Source: Streptomyces diacarni
Lineage (GTDB): Bacteria > Actinomycetota > Actinomycetes > Streptomycetales > Streptomycetaceae
Assembly (NCBI RefSeq): GCF_003323715.1
Contig: NZ_QOIN01000026.1
Coordinates: 124,001 to 188,000 of the forward strand
DNA: 64,000 bases
Direction of reading: 5' to 3'
Every line of letters begins with the position of its first letter. Position 1 is the first letter of the stretch. Made by a program: the position numbers and the translations under genes. The notes under the pieces were generated by a model. The model was not told where the DNA came from, searched no databases, and saw only the letters and a program-made list of their open reading frames with translations. Below, one piece after another: positions 41,764-51,015 of this stretch.

Positions 41764-44700
41764 TCAGTCGAACCAGCGGGCCCGCGACAGCTCCACCGCC
41801 CGGCCTTGATCCTCCAGCAGGGCCGTCAGCTCGAAGCGGCGCGGCCAGGCGCCGCAGGACCAGGCCAGGGCCGAGGCGAGCCCCTCCAGGGTGGCGGCGT
41901 GGAGGGTGCCGTCCGGGGTGCGGCGCCAGTCCAGGTCCACCCCGCCGAGCACCAGCTCCTCGTGCTCGCGGTAGTGGGAGGGCGCGTGGGGCAGCAGTTC
42001 CCGCACGGCGGCGGGAACCTCCCGCTCGGTGCCGGGCTCCCGCGGCACCAGCTCCGCCGCCGCCTCGCTCGCCCGCCGCACCTCCAGCAGGCCGGCCAGC
42101 TCGGCCGCGTGGGCGGGTGCCACCGGCAGCAGGGCGCGGTCCGCGAGGAGGGGGAGCACGTCGGGCGCGTCGGCCACCAGGGCCTCGGCCGCGTCCACGA
42201 CGACCGTCTCGCCGCCGCGCACCGCGCGCAGCTCGTCCGGCAGCGTCACCGTCTCCGGGTCCAGACCTGCCGAGGCCAGCAGGGTGTAGAGGCCGTGCAG
42301 CTGGGCGGGGTCCCCCTCGTGGGCGGCGTGCGCCGGGGAGGGCAGGTCGGGGTCGGCGAGGCGGGTGAGGAGTTCGGCGGCTCCGCCGGGCTCGGCCAGC
42401 AGCGCCGCCGCGGTGGTGCGGACGCCGAGAGCCCGCAGGACGCGGTCGTCGGTGACCTCTCCCGGGTCGGCCTCCTCGTAGAGCCCGCGCAGCAGCGGGT
42501 CGGCCCTGGCGGCGCGCAGCCCGGCGGGGCGGCGGCCGTCGAGCACGGGATGGCCGCGCAGCCACCAGGCGGTGTAGGGGCGGACGCCGGTGACGGTGCC
42601 GTCGGCGAGGCGTACCCGCACCGGCGCCGTCAGCGCGTCCCGCAGCGGCGGCCTCGCGAGCATGGCCAGCGCCTCGGGCCAGCACGCGTCGTCGACCAGG
42701 TCGAGGTCGCGCACGGCCACCAGTTCGACCGCGACCGGCGGGACGGCGTAGCCGGCGTCGGCGTCGGTGTCGTCCGTGTGGCCGTCGGCCGCCAGCTGGT
42801 CGAGCACGTCCTCGCACCACACGTCGACGGCGTCCAGCAGCCCCGGGTCGTCGGGTTCGGGGTAGTCGCTCTCGCGCGGCTCGAAGCCGTCCGGGTCGAG
42901 CACGACGTCCTCGGCCCGCACCAGCGCGAAGGCCGCCTGCACCCCGACGGCCGTCAGCGGCCCCTCGCCCCAGCGCTCGGCCAGCTCCGCGTCGCAGGCG
43001 GCCAGTTCGCCCTCGCGCAGCACGCGCGCGAACGGGGAGCCGGGGTAGACCAGTTCGGCCGCCGGCATCGGCTCGCCGTCCTCGTCGGGCAGCGCGAGAG
43101 CGCCCAGCCACGGCTCGTCGCCCGGCGCGAGGTGCGCGTCGCGGACGAGGCCCAGCACCGTCTCCACCAGCTCCTCGGGCGCCAGGCCGCCGTCGTCCTC
43201 GTCCCAGGCCTCCTCCGCCTCCAGCGAGGCGGCCACCGCGGCGCGCACCTGCGGGGTCGTCAGCACGGCGTGCGGCGTGGCCGTGGTCGCGCCCAGCCTC
43301 TCCAGCAGCGGGTGTACGGCCTCGGCGTGCGCGGCCTTCAGCCCCAGGCGGGCCAGCCTCCCGCCCGTGACGGCACCGTCCGGCAGCGGCAGCAGCACAT
43401 GGCGGGGCCCCACCGCACGGCGCCCGTCGGCCAGCGGCACGGGCAGCCCCGTCAACCGCTCGGGATCGACCCCGGCGAGCGAGTCGTACAGCCGCCACCA
43501 CCAGCCGGGCTCCCGCTCCACACCGGTGAGCCGGTCGACGGCCTCGCCCAGCGGCACCCGGGCCACCTCCAGGGCCCGCAGCTCCGGCCTGCGCTCCAGC
43601 CCTGCGGGCAACAGGTTGCCGAACACCTCCGCGAGGACGGCGACGGTGGCCGCCCCCGCGCCCTCGATGATCTCGGCGTCGCGGGGGCGCAGCGCGTACC
43701 GTTCGCCCGGCTCCGCCGGTTGTTCCCCGTACCCGCGGACCGCCGCGCTCGCCAGGAACGGCACCTCGGGCAGCCGCTCCAGCACCAGCGCGCGCAACCG
43801 GCCGTCCAGCTCGCCCAGTCCGAGCGGGCCCGGCACCAGGTCCAGGGTCCCCGGCGCCACCGGGTGCCACCCGCGCAGCAGCTCCGCGTAGGCGTCGGCG
43901 GCCCGCCCCAGCAGGAACCGGGTCAGCGGGCCCGGCGCGACGTGGCGGCGGGTCGGCTCCAGCGGGAAGGAGGCCAGCAGCAGCGCGGGGAACCCCAGCG
44001 GCTCGTCCGTGGGCGTGGGCGCGTGCACACACGCCGCCGTACCCGGCTTGACCGGAGACCCCTCGCCGTCGACCGGCACCGCCCAGGTCAGGGACCAGCC
44101 AGGGCGCGTGCGCTCCTCCACGGGCCGGTCCGCGAGCAGTTCGGCGTCCGCGACCCCGTGCGCGGCCGCGAGGCGCCACCGGGTCGATCCGGTGGCCGAA
44201 TCCTCGATCCGGACGTGGGCGCCCTCGTCGTGGCGCGTCAGGGTGCGCGCAGGGCCTTCGGGTTCGCTGACGACGACGACCTCGCTCAGCCCCGGCAGCG
44301 CCAGCAGCAGCGCGTCGTCCACCGCGTCCAGCAGCCGCCCGACCAGGTCGTGCGCGGCCTCGTCCCGCAGCGGGAGCAGCACGGCCGTGTCGTACCCGGC
44401 AGGCACCACCGCCTGGCCGTACGCGGCGGGCAGGGGCAGCCGCAGCAGCGGCACGTGCCCCTCGCGGCGGTCCAGTTCCGCGGCCAGATCCGGGCTGTCG
44501 GCGGCGGCCTGCCGCGTCAGCTCCCCGGCCTCGGTCAGCGACCAGCGCACCCCCTGGCCCGACCTGTCCACGACGGCCGGCGCGTCGGTGACGGCCAGCA
44601 CGGCGGAGAAGCCGACACCGAACCTGCCGACGGCACCCAGATCGGGCTCGTCGCGCTTGGCCGAGGCCCGCAGGGTGGCCAGCGACTCGACACCGGCCGC

Positions 44701-44991
44701 GTCCAGCGGCTGCCCGGTGTTGGCGGCGCTCAGCGTGCCGTCCGCGCCCAGGCAGAGCCGCAGCCGTCCCGCGACGCCCGCGCGGGCCGCGGCGTCCGAG
44801 GCGTTCTGTGCCAGCTCCACCACCAGCCGGTCGCGGTAGCCGCCCAGCGCGAGATCCTGCTCCGCGTTGGCGTCCTCACGGAAGCGGGCCGCGGACGAAC
44901 GCCACGCCTCCAGCACCCCGTGCCGCAGCCGTCCGGTCCCGAACGTGTCCGCGGACGCGTCCTTCGGCCTCGCCCCGAAGCTGTCCCTCAC
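41764..44991 (-). CDS. Sacsin-like GHKL-ATPase protein
   Basis: About 1075 residues. N-terminal Hsp90-type ATP-binding domain (about 15-230): LGGYRDRLVVELAQNASDAA (N box with the Glu and Asn), DAAGVESLATLRASAKRDEP (G1 region) and AVGRFGVGFSAVLAV (G2 glycine loop). The remaining ~850 residues are Leu/Ala/Arg-rich repeats without a known domain; there is no Hsp90 middle domain. NCBI-style naming would be sacsin N-terminal ATP-binding-like protein. GTG 44991 is chosen for the perfect GAGGAGG eight bases upstream; the frame continues to 45126. Probably a large chaperone- or GHKL-type scaffold; role unknown. Confidence 0.82.
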   Translation of the reverse strand: MRDSFGARPKDASADTFGTGRLRHGVLEAWRSSAARFREDANAEQDLALGGYRDRLVVELAQNASDAAARAGVAGRLRLCLGADGTLSAANTGQPLDAAGVESLATLRASAKRDEPDLGAVGRFGVGFSAVLAVTDAPAVVDRSGQGVRWSLTEAGELTRQAAADSPDLAAELDRREGHVPLLRLPLPAAYGQAVVPAGYDTAVLLPLRDEAAHDLVGRLLDAVDDALLLALPGLSEVVVVSEPEGPARTLTRHDEGAHVRIEDSATGSTRWRLAAAHGVADAELLADRPVEERTRPGWSLTWAVPVDGEGSPVKPGTAACVHAPTPTDEPLGFPALLLASFPLEPTRRHVAPGPLTRFLLGRAADAYAELLRGWHPVAPGTLDLVPGPLGLGELDGRLRALVLERLPEVPFLASAAVRGYGEQPAEPGERYALRPRDAEIIEGAGAATVAVLAEVFGNLLPAGLERRPELRALEVARVPLGEAVDRLTGVEREPGWWWRLYDSLAGVDPERLTGLPVPLADGRRAVGPRHVLLPLPDGAVTGGRLARLGLKAAHAEAVHPLLERLGATTATPHAVLTTPQVRAAVAASLEAEEAWDEDDGGLAPEELVETVLGLVRDAHLAPGDEPWLGALALPDEDGEPMPAAELVYPGSPFARVLREGELAACDAELAERWGEGPLTAVGVQAAFALVRAEDVVLDPDGFEPRESDYPEPDDPGLLDAVDVWCEDVLDQLAADGHTDDTDADAGYAVPPVAVELVAVRDLDLVDDACWPEALAMLARPPLRDALTAPVRVRLADGTVTGVRPYTAWWLRGHPVLDGRRPAGLRAARADPLLRGLYEEADPGEVTDDRVLRALGVRTTAAALLAEPGGAAELLTRLADPDLPSPAHAAHEGDPAQLHGLYTLLASAGLDPETVTLPDELRAVRGGETVVVDAAEALVADAPDVLPLLADRALLPVAPAHAAELAGLLEVRRASEAAAELVPREPGTEREVPAAVRELLPHAPSHYREHEELVLGGVDLDWRRTPDGTLHAATLEGLASALAWSCGAWPRRFELTALLEDQGRAVELSRARWFD

Positions 44992-45195
44992 GCCACCGGC
45001 CTCCTCGGCACTCGCATCCCGCCCCGTCGTCCCGCCCGGCGACTTCCGCGGCCGGGCGAGAGGGAAGAGTACGGCACGCCGCGAAGGGCCCGCCCGTTCA
45101 GCCGCCCGTGCCCGTGCTCCTAGCACCCCGCCGGGGCGGCCGGTCGTGAGGTGCCGCGGCCGGGGCTGCCGGGTGCCGGGTGCGGAGGGGCGCGG

Positions 45196-46095
45196 TCAGC
45201 CGGAGGTGTCAGGGGCGTTCAGGCCGGAGGCCGGCGCGGGGTTTCCGGGCCCCTCGCGCGCCTCGTCCGTGAGGCCGAAGGGGTCGGCCAGCGTCTCGTC
45301 GACGACCGGGGGCGGCGGCTGCGGGGTGCGGGGCATGACCGCCGCCTCGGAGTGACCGCCGCAGCCGAACGCGAGGGAGACGACGTGGCCGTCGGCCGGG
45401 CTGTACTCGTTGGCGCAGATCCCGAACGCCTGCCGCAGCGAGCCCGCGACCGGGACGAGGAAGCCGCAGCTCATGCAGGCGGCCGGGGCCGCCTGCGCCA
45501 TCGGCGTCTTCGGCCCGTACGACTCCTCCCAGCGGTCGGCCGCGGTGTGCAGCCCGTAGCGGGAGAGCACGCGGGACCTGCCCATGCCGGGCTCGGCGGC
45601 GACGCCGCCGATGGCCGCGCGCAGCGGCCCCGCCTCCTCGGTGCCCTCGTCGGCGACGGGCGAGTCGGGCAGCGGCTCGTCCTCGCCGGAGAAACCGGGC
45701 TCCAGACGCAGGTCGTCCGCGTCGGTGGGCAGCAGATCGCCGGGCCCCAGGTCGCCGGGGCGCAGCCGCTCGCTCCAGGGCACCCACTCGGGGGCGAGCA
45801 GCGCGTCGGAGCCGGGGAGCAGCACCGACTCGTCGACCGTGACGTTCTTGGCCCGCGAGGCGCGGGCGACCGTCACCGCCCAGCGCCACCCGCGGTAGCC
45901 GGGCTCGTGGGCCTCGAAGAAGTGCGTGACCACGCGTTCGGCGTCGGCGACGGCCTCGATCCACGCGCCGACCACTCCGGGCGCCGCCGCCTCCTCGGCC
46001 GCGGCCCTCGCCAGTTCCACGGCCTCGGCACACAGCTTGTCGGGGGCGCGCCGGCTCCGCGCTCCACGGCTCGTACTCCGGGTCGCGGCAGTCAT
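45196..46095 (-). CDS. DUF3027 protein with Cys4 metal site
   Basis: 299 residues. N-terminal helical region DKLCAEAVELARAAAEEAAA; TFHFFEAHEPGY-like core VTHFFEAHEPGYRGWRWAVT; DALLAPEWVPWSERLRPGDL; then a Cys4 cluster CMSCGFLVPVAGSLRQAFGI CANEYSPADGHVV ... FGCGGHSEA. This is the actinobacterial DUF3027 family. Pro-rich C-terminal tail. ATG 46095. Unknown function; conserved position between the sacsin-like gene and the MFS/menaquinone genes. Confidence 0.85.
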   Translation of the reverse strand: MTAATRSTSRGARSRRAPDKLCAEAVELARAAAEEAAAPGVVGAWIEAVADAERVVTHFFEAHEPGYRGWRWAVTVARASRAKNVTVDESVLLPGSDALLAPEWVPWSERLRPGDLGPGDLLPTDADDLRLEPGFSGEDEPLPDSPVADEGTEEAGPLRAAIGGVAAEPGMGRSRVLSRYGLHTAADRWEESYGPKTPMAQAAPAACMSCGFLVPVAGSLRQAFGICANEYSPADGHVVSLAFGCGGHSEAAVMPRTPQPPPPVVDETLADPFGLTDEAREGPGNPAPASGLNAPDTSG

Positions 46096-46369
46096 GCAGC
46101 ACTCACAAGAATCGTCTCTCCTACGCCGTAGCGCCGTTGTCGGCGTGCACTGCCCGGACGGCCACGAGTGGAGGGGCCGGGTCGGGGACGGAGCGGGACC
46201 GGGTGGCCGCTGCGACGTCCGCGCCCGCGCTCAAAGGCCATACGGTGCGCACCGTTCACCCACGCTACCCCACGGGGTCACGGAAGAAATCCGCAGCCAG
46301 CCCTCGGACGGCTCGTGCTGTCCGCTCAGGGGAGAAACGAACGCCCCGTTCTGGTGCACACTGAACGGC

Positions 46370-47740
46370 GTGCCGCTCGACAAGCTCGGCAAACCCAGCA
46401 CAGGCAGCAGGGCGCGCCGTCTCGCACGCGGCCTGCGGCGGCCACCTGCCGCCCTGGCCCGCCGCGTGCGACGCGCCACCCACGCGGGCGGCGCGGGGGA
46501 GTCCGGGCTCGGCAAGCTCATCGAGCTGCACGCCGTCAACTCGGCGGGCGACATGCTCATCACGGTGGCGCTCGCCTCCACCGTCTTCTTCTCCGTCCCC
46601 ACCGGCGAGGCCCGTGGGCGCGTCGCGCTCTACCTGGCCGTGACGATGGCGCCCTTCGCGCTGCTCGCCCCCGTCATCGGTCCGCTCCTCGACCGCGTCC
46701 CGCACGGGCGGCGCGCCGCGATGGCCGCCGCGATGCTGGCCCGCGCCCTGCTGGCGCTGACCATGGCGGGCGCCGTGGCCACCGGCGGCCTGGAGCTGTA
46801 TCCGGCGGCGCTGGGCGTGCTCGTCTCGTCGAAGGCGTACGGGGTGGTGCGCTCGGCCGTGGTGCCCAGGCTGCTGCCGCCACGGGTGTGGCTGGTCAAG
46901 GCCAACTCGCGGGTGACGCTCGCGGGGCTGCTGGCCACGGGCGCCGCCGCGCCCGCCGGTGCGGCCCTGCACGCGCTGGGCGCCAAGTGGCCGCTGTACG
47001 GGGCGTGCGCGCTGTTCCTGCTGGGTACCTTCCTCTCCTTCTCTCTCGACCCCAAGGTCGACTCGGCGAAGGGGGAAAGCCCGGCCAGGCTGGCGCGGAC
47101 CGCGCCCAGCGACGGGGCGGGCGAGGAGCGCGGAGCCGGGCGGCCCGGTCTGCGCACGGTCGGCGTCTCGGTGGTCAGCGCGCTGTGCGCCAACTCCGCG
47201 CTGCGCGCCCTGTCCGGGTTCCTCACCTTCTTCCTGGCCTTCCTGCTGCGCGAGCACCCTTTCGACGGGCTGTCGGCCGCCGTCTCGCTGGGCCTGGCGG
47301 GTGTCGCGGCCGGGGGCGGCAACGCCCTGGGCACCGCGCTCGGCGCCTGGCTGCGCGCCCGCGCCCCCGAAGTGCTCCTCACGGCCGCGCTGCTGACCGC
47401 CCTGGCCTCGGCCGTCGTCGCCGCCGTGCTGTACGGAACGGTCGCCGTCACCGCCGTCGCCGCCACCGCGGGCATCGTGCAGGCCCTGGGGAAGCTGTCG
47501 CTCGACGCGCTCATCCAGCGCGACGTCCCCGAGCAGGTCCGCACCTCCGCCTTCGCCCGCTCCGAGACCCTGATGCAGATGTCGTGGGTGGCCGGCGGCG
47601 CGCTCGCCATGGCGCTGCCGCTGGCGGGGCGGCTCGGCATGGGGGTGGCCGCGGGACTGGTCGCGGTCGGTGTGGGCACTGCCGTACGGCGGCTGCTGGG
47701 CGCCGCGCGGCGCGGGACGCCGCATCCGCGGGTGGTGTGA
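46370..47740 (+). CDS. MFS transporter
   Basis: 456 residues from a probably leaderless GTG at 46370. A basic cytoplasmic N-terminal tail (1-45), then about 12 helices. LIELHAVNSAGDMLITVALA is helix 1; LLAPVIGPLLDRVPHGRRAA is the MFS loop 2-3 signature; the middle loop (about 230-260) is acidic and polar; VVSALCANSALRALSGFLTF begins the second half. The substrate is unknown. It is the first of a same-direction run with the DUF2771 lipoprotein, MqnB and MqnD, but an 87-base gap with a separate -10 box suggests independent transcription. Confidence 0.88.
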   Translation: MPLDKLGKPSTGSRARRLARGLRRPPAALARRVRRATHAGGAGESGLGKLIELHAVNSAGDMLITVALASTVFFSVPTGEARGRVALYLAVTMAPFALLAPVIGPLLDRVPHGRRAAMAAAMLARALLALTMAGAVATGGLELYPAALGVLVSSKAYGVVRSAVVPRLLPPRVWLVKANSRVTLAGLLATGAAAPAGAALHALGAKWPLYGACALFLLGTFLSFSLDPKVDSAKGESPARLARTAPSDGAGEERGAGRPGLRTVGVSVVSALCANSALRALSGFLTFFLAFLLREHPFDGLSAAVSLGLAGVAAGGGNALGTALGAWLRARAPEVLLTAALLTALASAVVAAVLYGTVAVTAVAATAGIVQALGKLSLDALIQRDVPEQVRTSAFARSETLMQMSWVAGGALAMALPLAGRLGMGVAAGLVAVGVGTAVRRLLGAARRGTPHPRVV

Positions 47741-47827
47741 GCCGCGCGCGGGGTGGTGCCGGTGCTCGCGGCGCGGCACGCCGCACCCCCGCGCGGTGGA
47801 ACCGGGGGCGCCCGATAGCCTGCCCGC

Positions 47828-48346
47828 ATGAGCAAGCTCGCGCGGCAGGGCCGCATGTCGTCACAGTCGCGGCGGGGCGTGCGCACCGCCTCCGCCCTCG
47901 GTGCCGCCTCGCTCGGCCTCGTCGCCCTCTCGGCGTGCGAGCAGCCGAGCCCCATGGTGACCGCGACGGTCGGCGGGGACTCCGTCTCCACCGAGGCCGC
48001 CTGCTACGACGACGGCAAGGCGATCCCGCAGGACGAGGTGCGCAAGTGCCTCGGCAAGAAGGCCGACGAGACGATCTCCGTCAGCACCGGTGACAAGCTG
48101 CGCATCGGCGTCGACCCGAAGACCGCGGACGACGGGTGGCTCGTCCTGGTCGACGGGAAGCCGGCGCTGTCCGAGCCGCTGAACAAGACCTACTACTCCT
48201 TCCAGGGCGAGGTCTTCTTCCAGCAGGCCTCCGCCTCGGGGCAGCCCTCGGCGCCGAAGAAGAGCGTCCAGGTCACCGTCGTGCAGACCTCCGGCGGCGA
48301 CTTCAACGGCATCTGGCACCTGAACCTGAAGAACAGCAAGAAGTAG
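47828..48346 (+). CDS. DUF2771 lipoprotein
   Basis: 172 residues. Basic start, hydrophobic GVRTASALGAASLGLVALSA and lipobox LSAC (Cys about 37), so membrane-anchored outside. Body: ATVGGDSVSTEAACYDDGKA, KCLGKKADETISVSTGDKLR, YYSFQGEVFFQQA, GGDFNGIWHLNLKNSKK; two Cys likely form a disulfide. DUF2771 is an actinobacterial lipoprotein family that I recall beside mqnB. ATG 47828 is leaderless with TAGCCT (47816-47821) just upstream. Confidence 0.85.
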   Translation: MSKLARQGRMSSQSRRGVRTASALGAASLGLVALSACEQPSPMVTATVGGDSVSTEAACYDDGKAIPQDEVRKCLGKKADETISVSTGDKLRIGVDPKTADDGWLVLVDGKPALSEPLNKTYYSFQGEVFFQQASASGQPSAPKKSVQVTVVQTSGGDFNGIWHLNLKNSKK

Positions 48347-48378
48347 GGGGCGGAAGCCACCGGCGAGGGGACGGCGAG

Positions 48379-49056
48379 GTGCTGCGGCGGTTTCGGCGGG
48401 TGCTGGTCGTGGCGGCCGTGCCCGCGGAGCGGGAAGCGGTGGCGGCGGCCACCGCGGGGACCGCGCCGCACTGCGACGTCCTCGTCGGCGGGGTCGGCCC
48501 GGCCGCCGTGGCGGCCCGCACGACCACAGCCCTGATGACGGCCGCACACGAGGGCCGCCCCTACGACCTGGTCGTCTCGGCGGGCATCGGCGGCGGCTTC
48601 GCCGCCAACGGTGTGCACGTCGGCGACACGGTGATCGCCGACCGCCTCGTCGCCGCCGACCTGGGCTCCGAACTGCCCGGGAGCGGGGAGGATCCCCCAG
48701 GCTTCGCCTCCGTCGCGGACCTGGGATTCGGCACGAGTGAGCACCGCCCCGCCGCCGCGCTGGTCGGCGCCGTCGCCGAGGCCACCGGCGGCAGGCGGGG
48801 CACCGTGCTCAGCGTCTCGACGACCACCGGCACCCGGCGCCACGCCGACCTGCTCCTGACGCGGTATCCGACGGCGGCCGCCGAGGCGATGGAGGGGTTC
48901 GGCGTCGCCGAGGCCGCGACGGCGCACGCCGACGGTGTGGACTTCCTGGAGATCCGCACCGTCTCCAACGCCGTCGGCCCCCGGGACCGTGCCGCATGGC
49001 GGATTCCGCAGGCGCTCGCCGCGCTCACGGCCGCCTTCGGCACGCTGGTCCCTTAG
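48379..49056 (+). CDS. mqnB: Futalosine hydrolase
   Basis: 225 residues. Nucleoside-phosphorylase-fold enzyme that cleaves futalosine to dehypoxanthine futalosine in the alternative menaquinone pathway. Motifs: RVLVVAAVPAEREAVAAATA, VVSAGIGGGFAANGVHVGDT, STTTGTRRHADLLLTRYP, AEAMEGFGVAEAATAHADGV (substrate-binding EGF/E-M-E type), FLEIRTVSNAVGPRDRAAW. GTG 48379 with GAGGGGACGGCGAG upstream; 32 bases after the lipoprotein gene and 22 bases before mqnD, so co-transcribed. Corresponds to S. coelicolor SCO4327 by memory of synteny. Confidence 0.93.
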   Translation: MLRRFRRVLVVAAVPAEREAVAAATAGTAPHCDVLVGGVGPAAVAARTTTALMTAAHEGRPYDLVVSAGIGGGFAANGVHVGDTVIADRLVAADLGSELPGSGEDPPGFASVADLGFGTSEHRPAAALVGAVAEATGGRRGTVLSVSTTTGTRRHADLLLTRYPTAAAEAMEGFGVAEAATAHADGVDFLEIRTVSNAVGPRDRAAWRIPQALAALTAAFGTLVP

Positions 49057-49078
49057 CACGACACAGAAGGAGTCCGTC

Positions 49079-49936
49079 ATGGCCACAGCAGCGCCGCTCT
49101 CGATCGCCTACTCGCCCTGCCCCAACGACACGTTCGTCTTCGACGCGTGGGCGCACGGCCGGGTACCGGACGCCGCTGCGCCCACGGTGACGTTCGCGGA
49201 CATCGACCTCACCAACGGCATGGCCGAGCGCGGCGAGTTGGACGTGCTGAAGGTCTCGTACGCGGTGCTGCCGTGGGTGCTCGACCAGTACGCGCTGCTG
49301 CCGTGCGGCGGGGCGCTGGGCCGCGGCTGCGGTCCTTTGGTGCTCACCGGTCAAGCAGGTGACGCGGCGGCACTGAGCGGGAAGACCGTGGCCGTCCCCA
49401 GCGAGCGCTCCACCGCGTACCTGCTCTTCCGGCTGTGGGCCGCCGCCGAGGTGCCCGGCGGGGTGGGCGAGATCGTGGTGATGCCGTTCAACGAGATCAT
49501 GCCCGCGGTGCGCGACGGCAAGGTCGAGGCCGGGCTGGTCATCCACGAGGCCCGCTTCACCTACCAGAACTACGGCCTGCACAAGCTGGCCGACATGGGC
49601 GAGCACTGGGAGGCCACGACCGGGCTGCCCATCCCGCTCGGCGCCATCATCGCCAAGCGCTCGCTCGGCGCCGGGACACTGGCCGAGCTGGCCCGCGCCA
49701 TCCGCACCTCGGTACACATGGCCTGGCAGGACCCGGAGGCCTCCAGGCCGTACGTGCTGGAGCACGCGCAGGAGATGGACCCGGCCGTGGCCGAACAGCA
49801 CATCGGGCTGTACGTGAACGAGTTCACCGAGAACCTGGGCGAGGACGGCTACGCGGCGGTCCGCGGGCTACTGGAGCGTGCCGCCGCCGAGGGACTCGTG
49901 CCGGCCCTCGGCCCTGACGCGCTGGCCTTTCCGTAG
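49079..49936 (+). CDS. mqnD: 1,4-dihydroxy-6-naphthoate synthase
   Basis: 285 residues. Periplasmic-binding-protein-like enzyme that converts cyclic dehypoxanthine futalosine to 1,4-dihydroxy-6-naphthoate in the futalosine pathway. Motifs: SIAYSPCPNDTFVFDAWAHG, DIDLTNGMAERGELDVLKVS, GGALGRGCGPLV, AVPSERSTAYLLFRLW, GLVIHEARFTYQNYGLHKLA (His catalytic candidate), GLPIPLGAII. ATG 49079 with AAGGAG six bases upstream. The other genes (mqnA, mqnC, mqnE) are not in this window. Equivalent to SCO4326. Confidence 0.95.
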   Translation: MATAAPLSIAYSPCPNDTFVFDAWAHGRVPDAAAPTVTFADIDLTNGMAERGELDVLKVSYAVLPWVLDQYALLPCGGALGRGCGPLVLTGQAGDAAALSGKTVAVPSERSTAYLLFRLWAAAEVPGGVGEIVVMPFNEIMPAVRDGKVEAGLVIHEARFTYQNYGLHKLADMGEHWEATTGLPIPLGAIIAKRSLGAGTLAELARAIRTSVHMAWQDPEASRPYVLEHAQEMDPAVAEQHIGLYVNEFTENLGEDGYAAVRGLLERAAAEGLVPALGPDALAFP

Positions 49937-49945
49937 CGCGCCGTA

Positions 49946-49970
49946 CCCGCGCCCCCGGCGGGGGCGCGGG
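49946..49970. terminator. 11-bp hairpin between mqnD and cold-shock gene
   Basis: CCCGCGCCCCC (49946-49956) pairs perfectly with GGGGGCGCGGG (49960-49970), loop of three bases. It serves both convergent genes. Confidence 0.75.
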
Positions 49971-49976
49971 CGCAGG

Positions 49977-50360
49977 TCAGACGTCGAGCTGGTCGGCGAC
50001 CGCGCGGAGCATGCCGGCGATCTTGCGGCCGTGCTGCTTGTCGGGGTAGCGGCCGCGCTCCAGGGACTGGGAGACGCCGTCCAGCAGTGTCGTCAGGTCC
50101 TGCACGATGGAGGCCAGCTCGTCCGGCTTGCGGCGCTGCGCCGCCGCCACGGACGGGGCCGGGTCCAGCAGCGACAGGGAGAGCGCCTGGTCACCCCGCT
50201 GTCCGGCGACGACGCCGAACTCCACCCGCTGTCCGGGCTTGAGCGCGTCCACCCCGTCCGGGAGGACGGACGAGTGCACGAAGACGTCACCGCCGTCGTC
50301 GCGGGAGAGAAAGCCGAAGCCCTTCTCGCTGTTGAACCACTTGACCTTGCCGGTAGGCAC
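49977..50360 (-). CDS. Cold-shock-domain protein with C-terminal extension
   Basis: 127 residues from GTG 50360. Residues 1-68 are a cold-shock domain with RNP1 GKVKWFNSEKGFGFLSRDDG and RNP2 DVFVHSSVL. Unlike the usual 67-residue CspA it continues with about 60 residues (PSVAAAQRRKPDELASIVQD, SLERGRYPDKQHGRKIAGML), a helical tail. This form is conserved in Streptomyces. It binds single-stranded RNA or DNA as a chaperone. GAGGACAG upstream. Confidence 0.93.
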   Translation of the reverse strand: MPTGKVKWFNSEKGFGFLSRDDGGDVFVHSSVLPDGVDALKPGQRVEFGVVAGQRGDQALSLSLLDPAPSVAAAQRRKPDELASIVQDLTTLLDGVSQSLERGRYPDKQHGRKIAGMLRAVADQLDV

Positions 50361-50663
50361 GTCTGTCCTCGTCCTCGTACTCGTCCGGATGCACCGGGCT
50401 GCGGCTGGCTGGAAGCTGCGGCTGGTTGAAAAGCTGCGGCTGTCTGGAAAACTGGCTGCTGGGGCGGGGCAGGCCCCGGGACCACCGCTGGCGCCCCCGA
50501 CCCCCGATCCCCCGGAATAGCAGTCGGGCGGGCCGCATGACCCGCCACCACCAAGGTTAATGGCCCGGGGCTCCGTGGCAAGGTGCCACAGAGCGCAGGG
50601 CTCTTCCCATGGTGCCGAGCGCCCCGCTGCCGGAGCACTCGCATGCGGATCTACCCTGTGTGG

Positions 50664-50897
50664 GTGAACACTGAAACTCCGTCCGCCGGTGATCTTCTCG
50701 TACGTATCGGCGGGATCGTCTTCCTGATCGGCGCCGTGGCCACGGTCGTCACGGTGGCCCCGCTGTTCCTGGGCACCTCGCCTTTCCCGTCGCCCGCCTA
50801 CCTGGTCTGCATGCTGATGGGCATCGGCTTCACCCTGGCCGCCGCCGGCGTCGTACGCACAGCCTTGGCCCAGCGCCGCACCACCCCCCACACCTGA
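50664..50897 (+). CDS. Two-helix membrane protein
   Basis: 77 residues: LLVRIGGIVFLIGAVATVVT (helix 1), AYLVCMLMGIGFTLAAAGVV (helix 2), basic tail RTALAQRRTTPHT. GTG 50664 is leaderless: TACCCT (50652-50657) is six bases upstream. An ATG at 50643 is in frame but would precede the -10 box. Unknown function. Confidence 0.7.
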   Translation: MNTETPSAGDLLVRIGGIVFLIGAVATVVTVAPLFLGTSPFPSPAYLVCMLMGIGFTLAAAGVVRTALAQRRTTPHT

Positions 50898-50918
50898 CGC
50901 GCCCGACGGGAGCCCCGA

Positions 50919-50985
50919 AGGGGCGCGGGGAACTGCGCGACCAGCCACAATCAACCCGCGGACCGCACACCCCGAACAGTGGCAC
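50919..50985. repeat. Dispersed Streptomyces 3'-UTR repeat, copy B
   Basis: AGGGGCGCGGGGAACTGC followed by GCG and ACCAGCC to CGAACAGTGGCAC. Unsplit version of the repeat at 34105-34226, placed downstream of the minus-strand HAD gene. Confidence 0.75.
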
Positions 50986-51015
50986 GCCCTCGACGGAAAG
51001 GCCCCGGAAAAAGCC

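Noticed and set aside
41416..45123. 1235-codon plus-strand frame opposite the sacsin-like gene
   Set aside because: Gly/Gln/Arg/Val-rich antisense shadow with no domain; the minus-strand frame has the GHKL motifs.
50643..50663. ATG 50643 as start of the small membrane protein
   Set aside because: It would precede the TACCCT -10 box; the leaderless GTG at 50664 is preferred.
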